Shown piece by piece: positions 9,771-16,868 of a DNA stretch of 64,000 nucleotides (the stretch's first letter is position 1; each line of letters opens with the position of its first letter). Both the position numbers and the translations under genes were made by a program. Below the pieces are notes generated by a model that searched no databases, had not been told where the DNA came from, and was given only the letters and a program-made list of their open reading frames with translations. Source of the DNA: Pseudomonas alcaliphila JAB1 (GTDB lineage: Bacteria > Pseudomonadota > Gammaproteobacteria > Pseudomonadales > Pseudomonadaceae); contig NZ_CP016162.1 in assembly GCF_001941865.1 (NCBI RefSeq), positions 2,418,001 to 2,482,000 on the forward strand, in the 5' to 3' direction.

Positions 9771-9911
9771 ATGAACAACCTGATCAAGAACATCACCGCC
9801 ACCCAGGCCAGCTTCGGCATCACGCATCCTGCGTTCAGGTACCAGCAAGAAGGCCCGCACATGCGGGCCTTCTTGCATCAAGCGCTGAACGATCAGGCGG
9901 TAGCGGCCTGA
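9771..9911 (+). pseudogene. Short ORF, possible 5' remnant of a lost gene
   Basis: A 46-codon frame that begins with a strong ribosome binding site (GAAGGAAGGG) and about 21 codons that look genuinely coding (MNNLIKNITATQASFGITHP). It then runs through a perfect 14-bp hairpin and into the tail of the convergent LysR gene, overlapping it by 19 bases. A good start signal followed by a frame made of terminator sequence suggests the 5' end of a gene whose body was deleted. It could instead be a real small peptide or a leader. I recognise no family. Confidence 0.35.
9845..9876. terminator. Perfect 14-bp stem, bidirectional terminator
   Basis: Two 14-base arms (9845-9858 and 9863-9876) pair perfectly around an ACAT loop, with a GGCCCGC core and AAGAAGG/CCTTCTT shoulders. 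It lies between the convergent short ORF and the LysR gene and can stop transcription in either direction, although the T-tracts are short. Confidence 0.75.
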
Positions 9912-10828
9912 TCAGCTTTCTTTTCCTGCGCAATGACCTGCTGCGCCAGTTCGATCATCTGCTCGCGCATCCAGCGGTTGGCCGGGTCCTGATCGGTACT
10001 CTCATGCCAGTACAGGTGCGTTTCCAGCGCCGGCACATCACCGACCGGTAAGGTCACATGATGCAGGTTGTGGCGGCGGGCGAAACGCTCCGGCACGGTC
10101 ATCACCATGTCGGTCTGCTGTATCACGCTACTGGCCATCAGATAGTGTTGCGAGCGCAGGGCAATCTTGCGCTGGATGCCCATCTTGCCAAGGGCCAGAT
10201 CCACATAGCCTAAGCCACTGCGGCGGCTGGAGATGTGGATGTGGCTCAGCGACAGGTATTCGTCGAGGCTGATCTTTTCCTTAGCCATTGGGTGGCCAGG
10301 GCGCATGGCGCAGACATAGCGATCATCCAGCAGCTTGACGTGACGAACCTGCGGGTCGGTATTGAGTGGCGCGTCGACGGCAAAATCGAGCCGGCCGGCG
10401 GCCAGTTCCTTGGTGGTTTCGCGGCGCTTGGCCAGGAAGCTCTCGATGCACACGCTCGGCGCCAGGCGACGCAGGCGTTGGAACAGCGGTGGCAGGAGGA
10501 TCTGCTCCGACAGGTCGGTCATGCTGATGCGGTAGGTCTTGCCGGCCTGCTGCGGGTTGAAGGTGCGGCTTTCCTGCACGGAAACGCGCAACAACTGCAG
10601 GGCATTGCGTACCGGGCCGATGATGTTCTGCGCCATCGGCGTCGGCACCATGCCCTGGGCGGTACGCACGAACAGCGGGTCGTTGAAGGTTTCGCGCAGA
10701 CGGGCGAGGGCGTTGGAAACCGCTGGTTGGGTAATGCCGACGATCTGCCCGGCACGGGTCAGGTTGGCCTCGGTGTAGATGGCGTCGAAGACGATGAAGA
10801 GGTTCAGATCCACCTTGGTCAGGTTCAT
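9893..10828 (-). CDS. LysR family transcriptional regulator
   Basis: A 311-residue regulator. The N-terminal winged helix-turn-helix spans about residues 5-65 ('VDLNLFIVFDAIYTEANLTR' and 'ITQPAVSNALARLRETFNDP'), followed by 'LFVRTAQGMVPTPMA', a variant typical of the NahR/LeuO-like branch. The remainder is the effector-binding domain. It is divergent from an acyl-CoA dehydrogenase gene across a 150-base gap that contains a TATGAA-TG-TTCATA palindrome, so it probably controls that gene and itself in response to a fatty-acid-derived effector. The effector is inference; the family assignment is secure. Confidence 0.92.
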   Translation of the reverse strand: MNLTKVDLNLFIVFDAIYTEANLTRAGQIVGITQPAVSNALARLRETFNDPLFVRTAQGMVPTPMAQNIIGPVRNALQLLRVSVQESRTFNPQQAGKTYRISMTDLSEQILLPPLFQRLRRLAPSVCIESFLAKRRETTKELAAGRLDFAVDAPLNTDPQVRHVKLLDDRYVCAMRPGHPMAKEKISLDEYLSLSHIHISSRRSGLGYVDLALGKMGIQRKIALRSQHYLMASSVIQQTDMVMTVPERFARRHNLHHVTLPVGDVPALETHLYWHESTDQDPANRWMREQMIELAQQVIAQEKKADQAATA

Positions 10829-10876
10829 GCCGGCAGTGCTCCAGGGGGCGTCGATATCAATCGATCATATATCGGT

Positions 10877-10890
10877 TATGAATGTTCATA
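10877..10890. promoter_or_regulatory. Palindrome, candidate LysR operator
   Basis: TATGAATGTTCATA is a perfect 6-2-6 inverted repeat in the AT-rich 150-base gap between the divergent LysR and acyl-CoA dehydrogenase genes. It lies about 49 bases from the LysR start and 89 bases from the dehydrogenase start. The position and symmetry suit a LysR-type recognition site, but binding is inferred. Confidence 0.45.
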
Positions 10891-10978
10891 CACGCTGAAA
10901 ATAGGTTAGATAAATCTTAAGCGCTGTTCTAGCATCATTTCCACAACCTCTCACCCTTTATTGCAAACAGGTAATTCC

Positions 10979-12208
10979 ATGGATTTCGCCTATTCCCCGA
11001 AGGTTCAAGAGCTGCGTGAGCGCGTCAGCGCATTCATGGAGGCGCACGTCTACCCGGCTGAAGCGGTGTTCGAGCAGCAGGTAGCCGAAGGTGATCGTTG
11101 GCAGCCGACCGCGATCATGGAGGAGCTGAAGAACAAGGCCAAAGCCGAAGGTCTGTGGAATCTGTTTCTGCCCGAGTCGGACTACGGTGCCGGCCTGACC
11201 AACACCGAATACGCACCGCTGGCGGAGATCATGGGGCGTTCGCTGATCGGCCCCGAGCCGTTCAACTGCGCCGCGCCGGATACCGGCAACATGGAAGTGC
11301 TGGTGCGCTACGGCAACGAGGCGCAAAAGCAGCAATGGCTGGAGCCGCTGCTGTCCGGCGAGATTCGTTCCGCGTTCGCCATGACTGAGCCAGGCGTGGC
11401 TTCGAGCGACGCCACCAACATGCAGGCCAATGCTCGTCGCGAGGGCGATGAGTGGGTTATCAACGGCCGCAAGTGGTGGACCTCCGGTGCCTGCGACCCG
11501 CGCTGCAAGGTGATGATCTTCATGGGCCTGACCAACCCGGACGCGCCGCGCCACCAGCAGCACTCGATGATCCTGGTGCCGATGGATGCACCAGGCGTCA
11601 CCGTACTGCGCCCGCTGCCGGTGTTCGGTTATGACGACGCGCCACATGGCCATGCCGAAGTGCTGTTCGAGAACGTGCGAGTGCCCTACGAGAGCGTATT
11701 GCTTGGTGAAGGGCGTGGCTTCGAGATCGCCCAGGGGCGCCTCGGCCCGGGCCGTATCCACCACTGCATGCGTTCGATCGGCATGGCCGAGCGCGCCCTG
11801 GAACTCATGTGCAAGCGCGCTGTTTCGCGGACCGCCTTTGGCAAGCCGCTGGCGCGCCTGGGTGGCAATATCGATCACATCGCCGATTCGCGCATGGAGA
11901 TCAACCAGGCGCGTCTGCTGACCCTGAACGCGGCCTACATGATGGATACCGTGGGCAACAAGATCGCCGCCAGCGAAATCGCCCAGATCAAGGTGGTGGC
12001 GCCCAACGTGGCGCTCAAGGTGATCGACCGGGCGATCCAGATGCACGGCGGCGCGGGCGTCTCCAACGACTTCCCGCTGGCCTACTGGTACGCCATGCAG
12101 CGCACCCTGCGCCTGGCCGATGGCCCGGACGAGGTGCACCGCGCAGCCATCGGCAAGTTCGAGATTGGCAAGTACGTGCCGCGCGACGTGATGAAAGCCA
12201 GCCGCTGA
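10979..12208 (+). CDS. Acyl-CoA dehydrogenase
   Basis: A 409-residue flavoprotein of the acyl-CoA dehydrogenase family. It shows '[17 protein letters not shown]' (FAD/substrate loop), '[10 protein letters not shown]', the arginine-rich '[13 protein letters not shown]' segment and the C-terminal '[20 protein letters not shown]' FAD-contact motif. It follows the long subfamily sometimes described as phosphotransferase-linked (ACAD10/11-like), in which the catalytic base is an Asp or Glu near the C-terminus. It introduces the alpha-beta double bond of an acyl-CoA; chain specificity is unknown. I use the ATG at 10979 (ACAGG 8 bases upstream) rather than an in-frame TTG at 10961. It is divergent from the LysR gene, its likely regulator. 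Confidence 0.9.
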   Translation: MDFAYSPKVQELRERVSAFMEAHVYPAEAVFEQQVAEGDRWQPTAIMEELKNKAKAEGLWNLFLPESDYGAGLTNTEYAPLAEIMGRSLIGPEPFNCAAPDTGNMEVLVRYGNEAQKQQWLEPLLSGEIRSAFAMTEPGVASSDATNMQANARREGDEWVINGRKWWTSGACDPRCKVMIFMGLTNPDAPRHQQHSMILVPMDAPGVTVLRPLPVFGYDDAPHGHAEVLFENVRVPYESVLLGEGRGFEIAQGRLGPGRIHHCMRSIGMAERALELMCKRAVSRTAFGKPLARLGGNIDHIADSRMEINQARLLTLNAAYMMDTVGNKIAASEIAQIKVVAPNVALKVIDRAIQMHGGAGVSNDFPLAYWYAMQRTLRLADGPDEVHRAAIGKFEIGKYVPRDVMKASR

Positions 12209-12224
12209 TCCCGCAAGCCAAAGC

Positions 12225-12252
12225 AAAGAGGCCCGCATCTGCGGGCCTCTTT
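12225..12252. terminator. Bidirectional terminator
   Basis: A perfect 12-bp stem (AAAGAGGCCCGC, loop ATCT, then its complement) ending in TTTG on one side and AAAG on the other. It lies between the convergent acyl-CoA dehydrogenase and terC-like genes, 17 bases after the dehydrogenase stop. Confidence 0.85.
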
Positions 12253-12301
12253 GTTCGTGAACCGTCGACGCTGCTGCTCGGTCGTCCGGCTACGCCGTTT
12301 C

Positions 12302-13291
12302 TCAGTGTTGCGGGGCTTTCTGGTCCCGGGTATTGAGCAGCGACAGGATCACCCCGCCTGCCAGCAGCCCCAGGGTGACGCCAAGCGAGAGCAGGGCGGG
12401 AACCTTGATCAGGTCGTGCAGGAAGATCTTGCCGCCGATATACATCAGCACCAGCGCCAGGGCGTACTTCAGGTAGATGAAGCGGTGCATCAGTGCAGCC
12501 AGGGCGAAATACAGCGCGCGCAGGCCGAGAATGGCGAAGATGTTCGAGGTGTAGACGATGAACGGGTCCTGCGAGATGGCCAGTACCGCCGGCACGCTGT
12601 CCACCGCGAACACCAGGTCGGCCAGTTCGATCAGCACCAGCGCCAGCAGCAGCGGGGTGGCATAGAGCAGCGGCTTGCCACTGACCTGATCCTTCAGACG
12701 CACCAGGAACTTGCCTTCGTGCAGCTCATCGGTGACGCGAATGTGCTTGCGCACGAAACGGATCACCGGATTCTGCGCCAGGTCTGGATGCGACTCTTCG
12801 TCACCGCTGCGCAGCATCTTGACGCCGCTGAATAGCAGGAAGGCGCCAAAGATGTAGAGAATCCAGTCGAACTGCTGCACCAGGGCCGTGCCCAGACCGA
12901 TCATGATCGCGCGCAGCACGATCACCCCGAGAATGCCCCAGAACAGCACGCGGTGCTGGTACTTACGCGGGATGTTGAAGTAGCCGAGGATCATCGCCAT
13001 GACGAAGACGTTGTCCATCGACAGCGATTGCTCCACCAGGAAGCCGGTGTAGTACTCCATCGCCTTGGTACCGCCGAGCTGCCACCAGATCCAGCCGCCG
13101 AAGGCGACGCCGACACTGAAATAGCCGGAATACAGCAGCAGGCTCTCGCGCATCTCGATTTCATGCTGATCGCGATGCAGCACGCCGAGGTCGAGTACCA
13201 GAAGGGTGATGATCAGTACCAGGAAGGCCAGCCAGAACCAGCCGGGGGTACCGAAGATGGGGGATGTCAAAAAGGCAAGTAGAGCGTCCAT
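12302..13291 (-). CDS. TerC/Alx family integral membrane protein
   Basis: A 329-residue protein with about nine hydrophobic helices. TerC-family motifs are visible: 'VFVMAMILGYFNIPRKYQHR' in the second conserved block and 'LADLVFAVDSVPAVLAIS' in the third, with the acidic residues thought to bind metal in the membrane. E. coli Alx is linked to manganese export and alkaline pH, and TerC relatives to metal handling at the translocon. The start at 13291 follows a strong GGGAGGG site. The 150-base leader upstream can form several hairpins, so regulation by leader folding is possible. Confidence 0.88.
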   Translation of the reverse strand: MDALLAFLTSPIFGTPGWFWLAFLVLIITLLVLDLGVLHRDQHEIEMRESLLLYSGYFSVGVAFGGWIWWQLGGTKAMEYYTGFLVEQSLSMDNVFVMAMILGYFNIPRKYQHRVLFWGILGVIVLRAIMIGLGTALVQQFDWILYIFGAFLLFSGVKMLRSGDEESHPDLAQNPVIRFVRKHIRVTDELHEGKFLVRLKDQVSGKPLLYATPLLLALVLIELADLVFAVDSVPAVLAISQDPFIVYTSNIFAILGLRALYFALAALMHRFIYLKYALALVLMYIGGKIFLHDLIKVPALLSLGVTLGLLAGGVILSLLNTRDQKAPQH

Positions 13292-13440
13292 GAGCCCTCC
13301 CTTATGTCTGCCTGAGTTGAAAGAAATCGACTCAGTGACTCCGACATCACGGTGAGAAAACTCACCGCCAGAGGGGCCCGGCGTCACGCGCTGCAAAGAC
13401 TAGCGCCGAGCCCTCACTCTGCCAAGCCCTTTGTAAGGAA
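13292..13440 (-). promoter_or_regulatory. Structured 5' leader of the terC-like gene
   Basis: The region contains, in transcript orientation, a GGTGAG-TTTT-CTCACC hairpin (around 13347-13363) and an imperfect CTGAGT/ACTCAG stem nearer the start codon, ahead of GGGAGGG and the ATG. E. coli alx and many terC-like genes are controlled by the yybP-ykoY manganese riboswitch or pH-dependent leader folding. I cannot match the riboswitch consensus here, so only a folded leader is claimed. Confidence 0.35.
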
Positions 13441-13453
13441 ATATTTTCAGGCG

Positions 13454-14833
13454 TCAGTAGACCCATACTTCGACACGGCGATTACGGATGCGGCCATTGT
13501 TCTGATCATTGGCCGCCACCGGTAGCTCGCTGCCCATACCGGTAATTTCACGAAACAGTACGCCTTGTTTGGCCAGCTCGCGGCGCACGGCCATGGCGCG
13601 CAGTTTCGACAGCAGTTCGGCGCGCTCGGGGTCGCTCTTCGGATCGCCAAAGCCCACCAGCACCACCTTGTCCTGCAGCTTGTCGTGCTGCTTGAGATAG
13701 TCCAGCACCCGCTGCAAATCACGATGTGCCTTGTTATCCAGCGTTGCGCTGCCTTCCTGGAAGCGGAAGTTCACCGACAGGCGCTGCGCCTGCTTTGCCA
13801 GTTGCTGGTACTCCGCTGGCATCTGCGCATCCGCGGCGACCTTGACCGCCTGGACGGTCTGGGCGATGAAACCGCTGTTGTCGACAATGGCCTGGCCGCG
13901 TGGGCTGTGGGCGAAGTCGATCAGCGCGCGCGCCCAGGGATTGGCCAGTTGCGGGTCGTTGTAGAGAAACAGGCGGCGTGCCAGGGGGTAGTCCTCGGTG
14001 GCGATCAGCGTGGTGCTCGGTGGCATCGGCTGAGAATTGCCCGCAGCGACGGCGACTGCCTTGGCCTGACGGATATAGGGCAGGCCAATGAAGCCGATGC
14101 CATTGGCATCGCTGCTCACCGCGTCGGACAGTTGGGTGCTGGATTCGAAGCGTTGCGCGCCGGCGGCGAGTGTGCGCCCGCCTGCAGCCAGCACCAGCTC
14201 CTTGAAGGTGTCGTAGGTGCCGGAATTGTCATCGCGTGCGTAGGGGCGAACCTTGCCGGGTTTGCCGCCCAGCGCAGCCCAGTCTCCGATCTCGCCGGAA
14301 AACAGCTGCGCGATCTGCTCCACACTCAGCGTTCCAATCGGGTTCGATGGATGGACGATGATCGCCAGACCATCGATGGCGATGACCTGTTCACTCTGCG
14401 GACTGCGCAGATCGCCAAGGGGCGCCAGGGTAGCGGCTTCGCCATCCTTGATCGGCCGCGACGAGGCGGCCAGATCGGCGCTGCCGTCCTTGAGCGAGGT
14501 AAAACCGGTGCCAGAGCCGTGAGCGGCGACTTCGACTATCACCTGGCGGCCGTCGGCCCGTCGCGCGAGCAGGCGCTGCTCGTTTTCCCGGGCACCTTCT
14601 TCGCTGTGGATATCGTGCAGGCCCTGAGCTTCGAACAGCCCTTTGACCAGCTCCGGGCCGAGCTTGGCACCAATGGTGTTGGAGCCCTGGATGCGCAGTA
14701 CCGGTTGGTTGCCCTCGGAGGCTGGTAGTGCGGCGAAGACGGAAAGAGGCAGGGCGTAGCAGATGAAACCGATCAGCAGCAGGGACAGAGTACGACCCCA
14801 GAGGTCGCGGTCGGCGGACAGGGCGCGCGGCAT
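13454..14833 (-). CDS. PstS-like phosphate-binding domain fused to OmpA-like domain
   Basis: A 459-residue exported protein. A signal sequence occupies about residues 13-35. Residues 45-320 resemble PstS-type periplasmic phosphate-binding proteins: 'RIQGSNTIGAKLGPELVKG', 'GSGTGFTSLKDGSADLAASS' (the anion-binding SGTG pattern), 'IGDWAALGGKPGKVRPYARD' and 'SGTYDTFKELVL'. Residues about 345-459 form an OmpA C-terminal peptidoglycan-binding domain ending in 'NNGRIRNRRVEVWVY'. A PHO-box-like triple repeat lies 42 bases upstream of the ATG, which supports phosphate-starvation control. No pstCAB genes are nearby. Transport is therefore unlikely to be its direct job; sensing or holding phosphate at the cell wall is inference. 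Confidence 0.85.
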   Translation of the reverse strand: MPRALSADRDLWGRTLSLLLIGFICYALPLSVFAALPASEGNQPVLRIQGSNTIGAKLGPELVKGLFEAQGLHDIHSEEGARENEQRLLARRADGRQVIVEVAAHGSGTGFTSLKDGSADLAASSRPIKDGEAATLAPLGDLRSPQSEQVIAIDGLAIIVHPSNPIGTLSVEQIAQLFSGEIGDWAALGGKPGKVRPYARDDNSGTYDTFKELVLAAGGRTLAAGAQRFESSTQLSDAVSSDANGIGFIGLPYIRQAKAVAVAAGNSQPMPPSTTLIATEDYPLARRLFLYNDPQLANPWARALIDFAHSPRGQAIVDNSGFIAQTVQAVKVAADAQMPAEYQQLAKQAQRLSVNFRFQEGSATLDNKAHRDLQRVLDYLKQHDKLQDKVVLVGFGDPKSDPERAELLSKLRAMAVRRELAKQGVLFREITGMGSELPVAANDQNNGRIRNRRVEVWVY

Positions 14834-14874
14834 GCGGCAAGCACCTTCTAGTGGAGAGAAATACCGCGCAGATT

Positions 14875-14903
14875 AAGTCAGTCGAGTTGCAGTCATATTA
14901 CAG
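14875..14903 (-). promoter_or_regulatory. PHO-box-like site (PhoB operator)
   Basis: On the minus strand three 7-mers CTGTAAT, CTGCAAC and CTGACTT recur every 11 bases, separated by ATGA and TCGA. The established PHO box is two CTGTCAT-like heptamers with a 4-base spacer. The first repeat matches at 6 of 7 positions. A TATTTC element about 12 bases further on could serve as -10, and the ATG follows 42 bases after the last repeat, a normal layout for a PhoB-activated promoter. Confidence 0.6.
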
Positions 14904-14925
14904 GGCGCGTCATCGACACGCGCCC
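14903..14925 (-). terminator. Hairpin after xthA
   Basis: GGGCGCGT and ACGCGCCC pair around a 7-base loop just downstream of the xthA stop. The T-tract is weak (TGTAATAT in transcript sense), so it may terminate poorly. It abuts the PHO-box-like site. Confidence 0.5.
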
Positions 14926-14929
14926 AGTT

Positions 14930-15742
14930 TCACGCCAGTTCCAGCCAGATCGGCGCATGGTCCGAGGGCTTGTCCATTCCACGCAGGTCGTAATCGATGC
15001 CGGCATCCTTGAAGCGCGCCTGCAGCGGCTGGCTGGCGAGGATCACGTCGATGCGCAGGCCGCGCTTGGGCTCGTCTTCAAAGCCGCGACTGCGGTAGTC
15101 GAACCAACTGAAACGATCATTCACCTCGGGGTTGAGGTGGCGGAAGCTGTCCACCAGGCCCCAGCTCTTCAGCGTCGCCAGCCATTCGCGCTCCTCCGGC
15201 AGGAAGCTGCACTTGCCGGTTTTCAGCCAGCGCAGGCGATTGGGCTCGCCGATGCCGATGTCGCAATCTTCCGGGCTGATGTTGATGTCGCCCATCACTA
15301 CCAGGGCCTGCTGCGGATCGAAGTGCTCCACCAGCAGTTGATGCAGGTCGGCGTAGAAGCGCTGCTTGGCCGGGAACTTCACCGGGTGGTCACGGCTTTC
15401 GCCTTGCGGGAAATAGCCGTTCATGATGGTGACCGGGTTGCCACCCGCATCGGCGAAGGTGCCGTAGATGAAGCGGCGTTGAGAGTCTTCTCCATCGCCG
15501 GGAAACCCCTTGTGCAGGCTCAGTGGCTCCTGACGCGAGAGCAGGGCAACGCCATAGTGGCCTTTCTGGCCGTGGTAATGCACGTGGTAGCCGAGCTGAC
15601 GGATCTCGGCTTCGGGGAACTGCTCATCGGCCACCTTGGTTTCCTGCAGGCCGATCACGTCCGGCTGGTGTTTTTCGATCAGGGCCTCCAATTGATGGGG
15701 GCGGGCGCGCAGGCCGTTGATATTGAACGAGACGATTTTCAT
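14930..15742 (-). CDS. xthA: Exodeoxyribonuclease III
   Basis: A 270-residue DNA repair enzyme of the EEP (endonuclease/exonuclease/phosphatase) family. Active-site motifs are complete: '[12 protein letters not shown]', '[18 protein letters not shown]', 'NGYFPQG', '[16 protein letters not shown]', '[11 protein letters not shown]' and the terminal '[15 protein letters not shown]'. It cleaves DNA at abasic sites and removes 3' nucleotides. The start at 15742 gives the standard family length and begins '[10 protein letters not shown]', although no strong ribosome binding site is visible; longer in-frame starts upstream have no homologous residues. It is divergent from a GNAT gene across 271 bases. 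Confidence 0.95.
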   Translation of the reverse strand: MKIVSFNINGLRARPHQLEALIEKHQPDVIGLQETKVADEQFPEAEIRQLGYHVHYHGQKGHYGVALLSRQEPLSLHKGFPGDGEDSQRRFIYGTFADAGGNPVTIMNGYFPQGESRDHPVKFPAKQRFYADLHQLLVEHFDPQQALVVMGDINISPEDCDIGIGEPNRLRWLKTGKCSFLPEEREWLATLKSWGLVDSFRHLNPEVNDRFSWFDYRSRGFEDEPKRGLRIDVILASQPLQARFKDAGIDYDLRGMDKPSDHAPIWLELA

Positions 15743-16013
15743 GGGCGGCGGGTCCTGGGCTAACGGGCATGCCATGAGAGGTATCCCGGATGATGAAAGC
15801 CTTCGCGGCATGCCTTCCCTCATCCGTTGGTTCGCGCCACCTTCTCCCGAAAGGGGAAGGGCATGAGGAAGGTGTCGCTGCGCGACTTTCAGATTAAACG
15901 GCGATGCTAGCCGATCCTCGGCGCTCGCGGCCAGCGCCTGGCGGGCATCATGAGGTGGTGCTAAGTTGGCTGGGACGCGCCTGACCCACAACGCATAACA
16001 ACAGAGGTCTGCC

Positions 16014-16658
16014 ATGCCCAACAACGCTCCAGCAGAAGTGCGCATGCTTGATGGTGGTTACGCCCGCGAGGTCCGTTCGCTGCTCTACCACGCCTATCGC
16101 CACGAGCCGACCTTCGCCTACCTGTTCGAAGCGCAGCGACCGGGTTTTGATCAGCGTGTACGCGCGACGATTCGCGAACTTGTGCAGCAGCACTTCGCCG
16201 AGGATCTGCCGGCCATTGGCCTGCTGATCGATGACCGCCTGATCGGCGCAGCACTGATCGCGCCACCGCAGCGCCGCCTGGATATCACCGAAAGTTGGGG
16301 GTGGCGTCTGCGCATGCTGCTGAGCACCGGTTTCAGCTGCACCAAGCGCTATCTCGAGTACCACGATGCGGTGCTTGCCAGTCTGCCGCCCGGGCCTTAC
16401 CACGTGCTGCCGCTACTGGGCATTCACCCCGAGTTTCAGGGGCAGCATCACGGCGAGCAGTTGCTCGAGGCGCTGCACGACTGGTGTGCACAGGACAGCG
16501 GCTCGCAAGGTGTGGTGCTGGATACCGGCAATGCGCGCTATCTGGACTTCTACAGGCGCCAGGGCTACGAGGAAATCGGCGAGCTGGCCATCGGCCCGGT
16601 GGTGGAGCACGTGTTCTTCCATCCCAATCCACAGCCGGTGGTGCGGGCCAGCGCTTGA
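16014..16658 (+). CDS. GNAT family N-acetyltransferase
   Basis: A 214-residue acetyltransferase. The acetyl-CoA binding region is recognisable as '[20 protein letters not shown]' followed by 'LEALHDWC' near residue 135, with a typical fold-ending segment '[20 protein letters not shown]' near residue 170. The substrate is unknown. An AGAGG site precedes the start. The stop codon lies inside the left arm of a 150-base inverted-repeat element, so the last few residues could be contributed by that element. Confidence 0.82.
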   Translation: MPNNAPAEVRMLDGGYAREVRSLLYHAYRHEPTFAYLFEAQRPGFDQRVRATIRELVQQHFAEDLPAIGLLIDDRLIGAALIAPPQRRLDITESWGWRLRMLLSTGFSCTKRYLEYHDAVLASLPPGPYHVLPLLGIHPEFQGQHHGEQLLEALHDWCAQDSGSQGVVLDTGNARYLDFYRRQGYEEIGELAIGPVVEHVFFHPNPQPVVRASA

Positions 16659-16803
16659 GAACCTGTTCACGATCAGCTGCGCGTCGGCGCTGCTGCGTTA
16701 AAAACAGGCTCGGAATGCTCATTTACAACTCATAAACTGCGCTTCCTCGCCTGTTTTTGCCTTGCATCGCTCTAGCTCGCAAGATCGTGAGCAGGTTCCA
16801 AGC
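16653..16803. repeat. 150-bp inverted-repeat element (MITE-like)
   Basis: The outer arms are nearly identical inverted copies: GCTTGAGAACCTGTTCACGATC at the left is matched by the complement of GATCGTGAGCAGGTTCCAAGC at the right, differing by one substitution and one indel. A second inverted pair, AAAAACAGGC (16700-16709) and GCCTGTTTTT (16749-16758), lies inside. There is no coding capacity. I recall similar sequences as dispersed intergenic repeats in the P. mendocina and P. stutzeri groups; this is memory, not a search. The left arm includes the stop codon of the GNAT gene. Confidence 0.65.
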
Positions 16804-16868
16804 TCCGGCTGTCTGCCCATGTCGCGAAGCCTCTGGCGCGCGCTTCGCGCCGTGGTAGCATCCCCGCC

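Noticed and set aside
13292..13440. yybP-ykoY manganese riboswitch before the terC-like gene
   Set aside because: The leader folds, but I could not find the conserved loop sequences of that riboswitch, so it is reported only as a structured leader.
15742..16013. CCTTCTCCC...GGGGAAGG hairpin between xthA and the GNAT gene
   Set aside because: The arms are short and imperfect; probably a degraded copy of a dispersed repeat, with no clear function.
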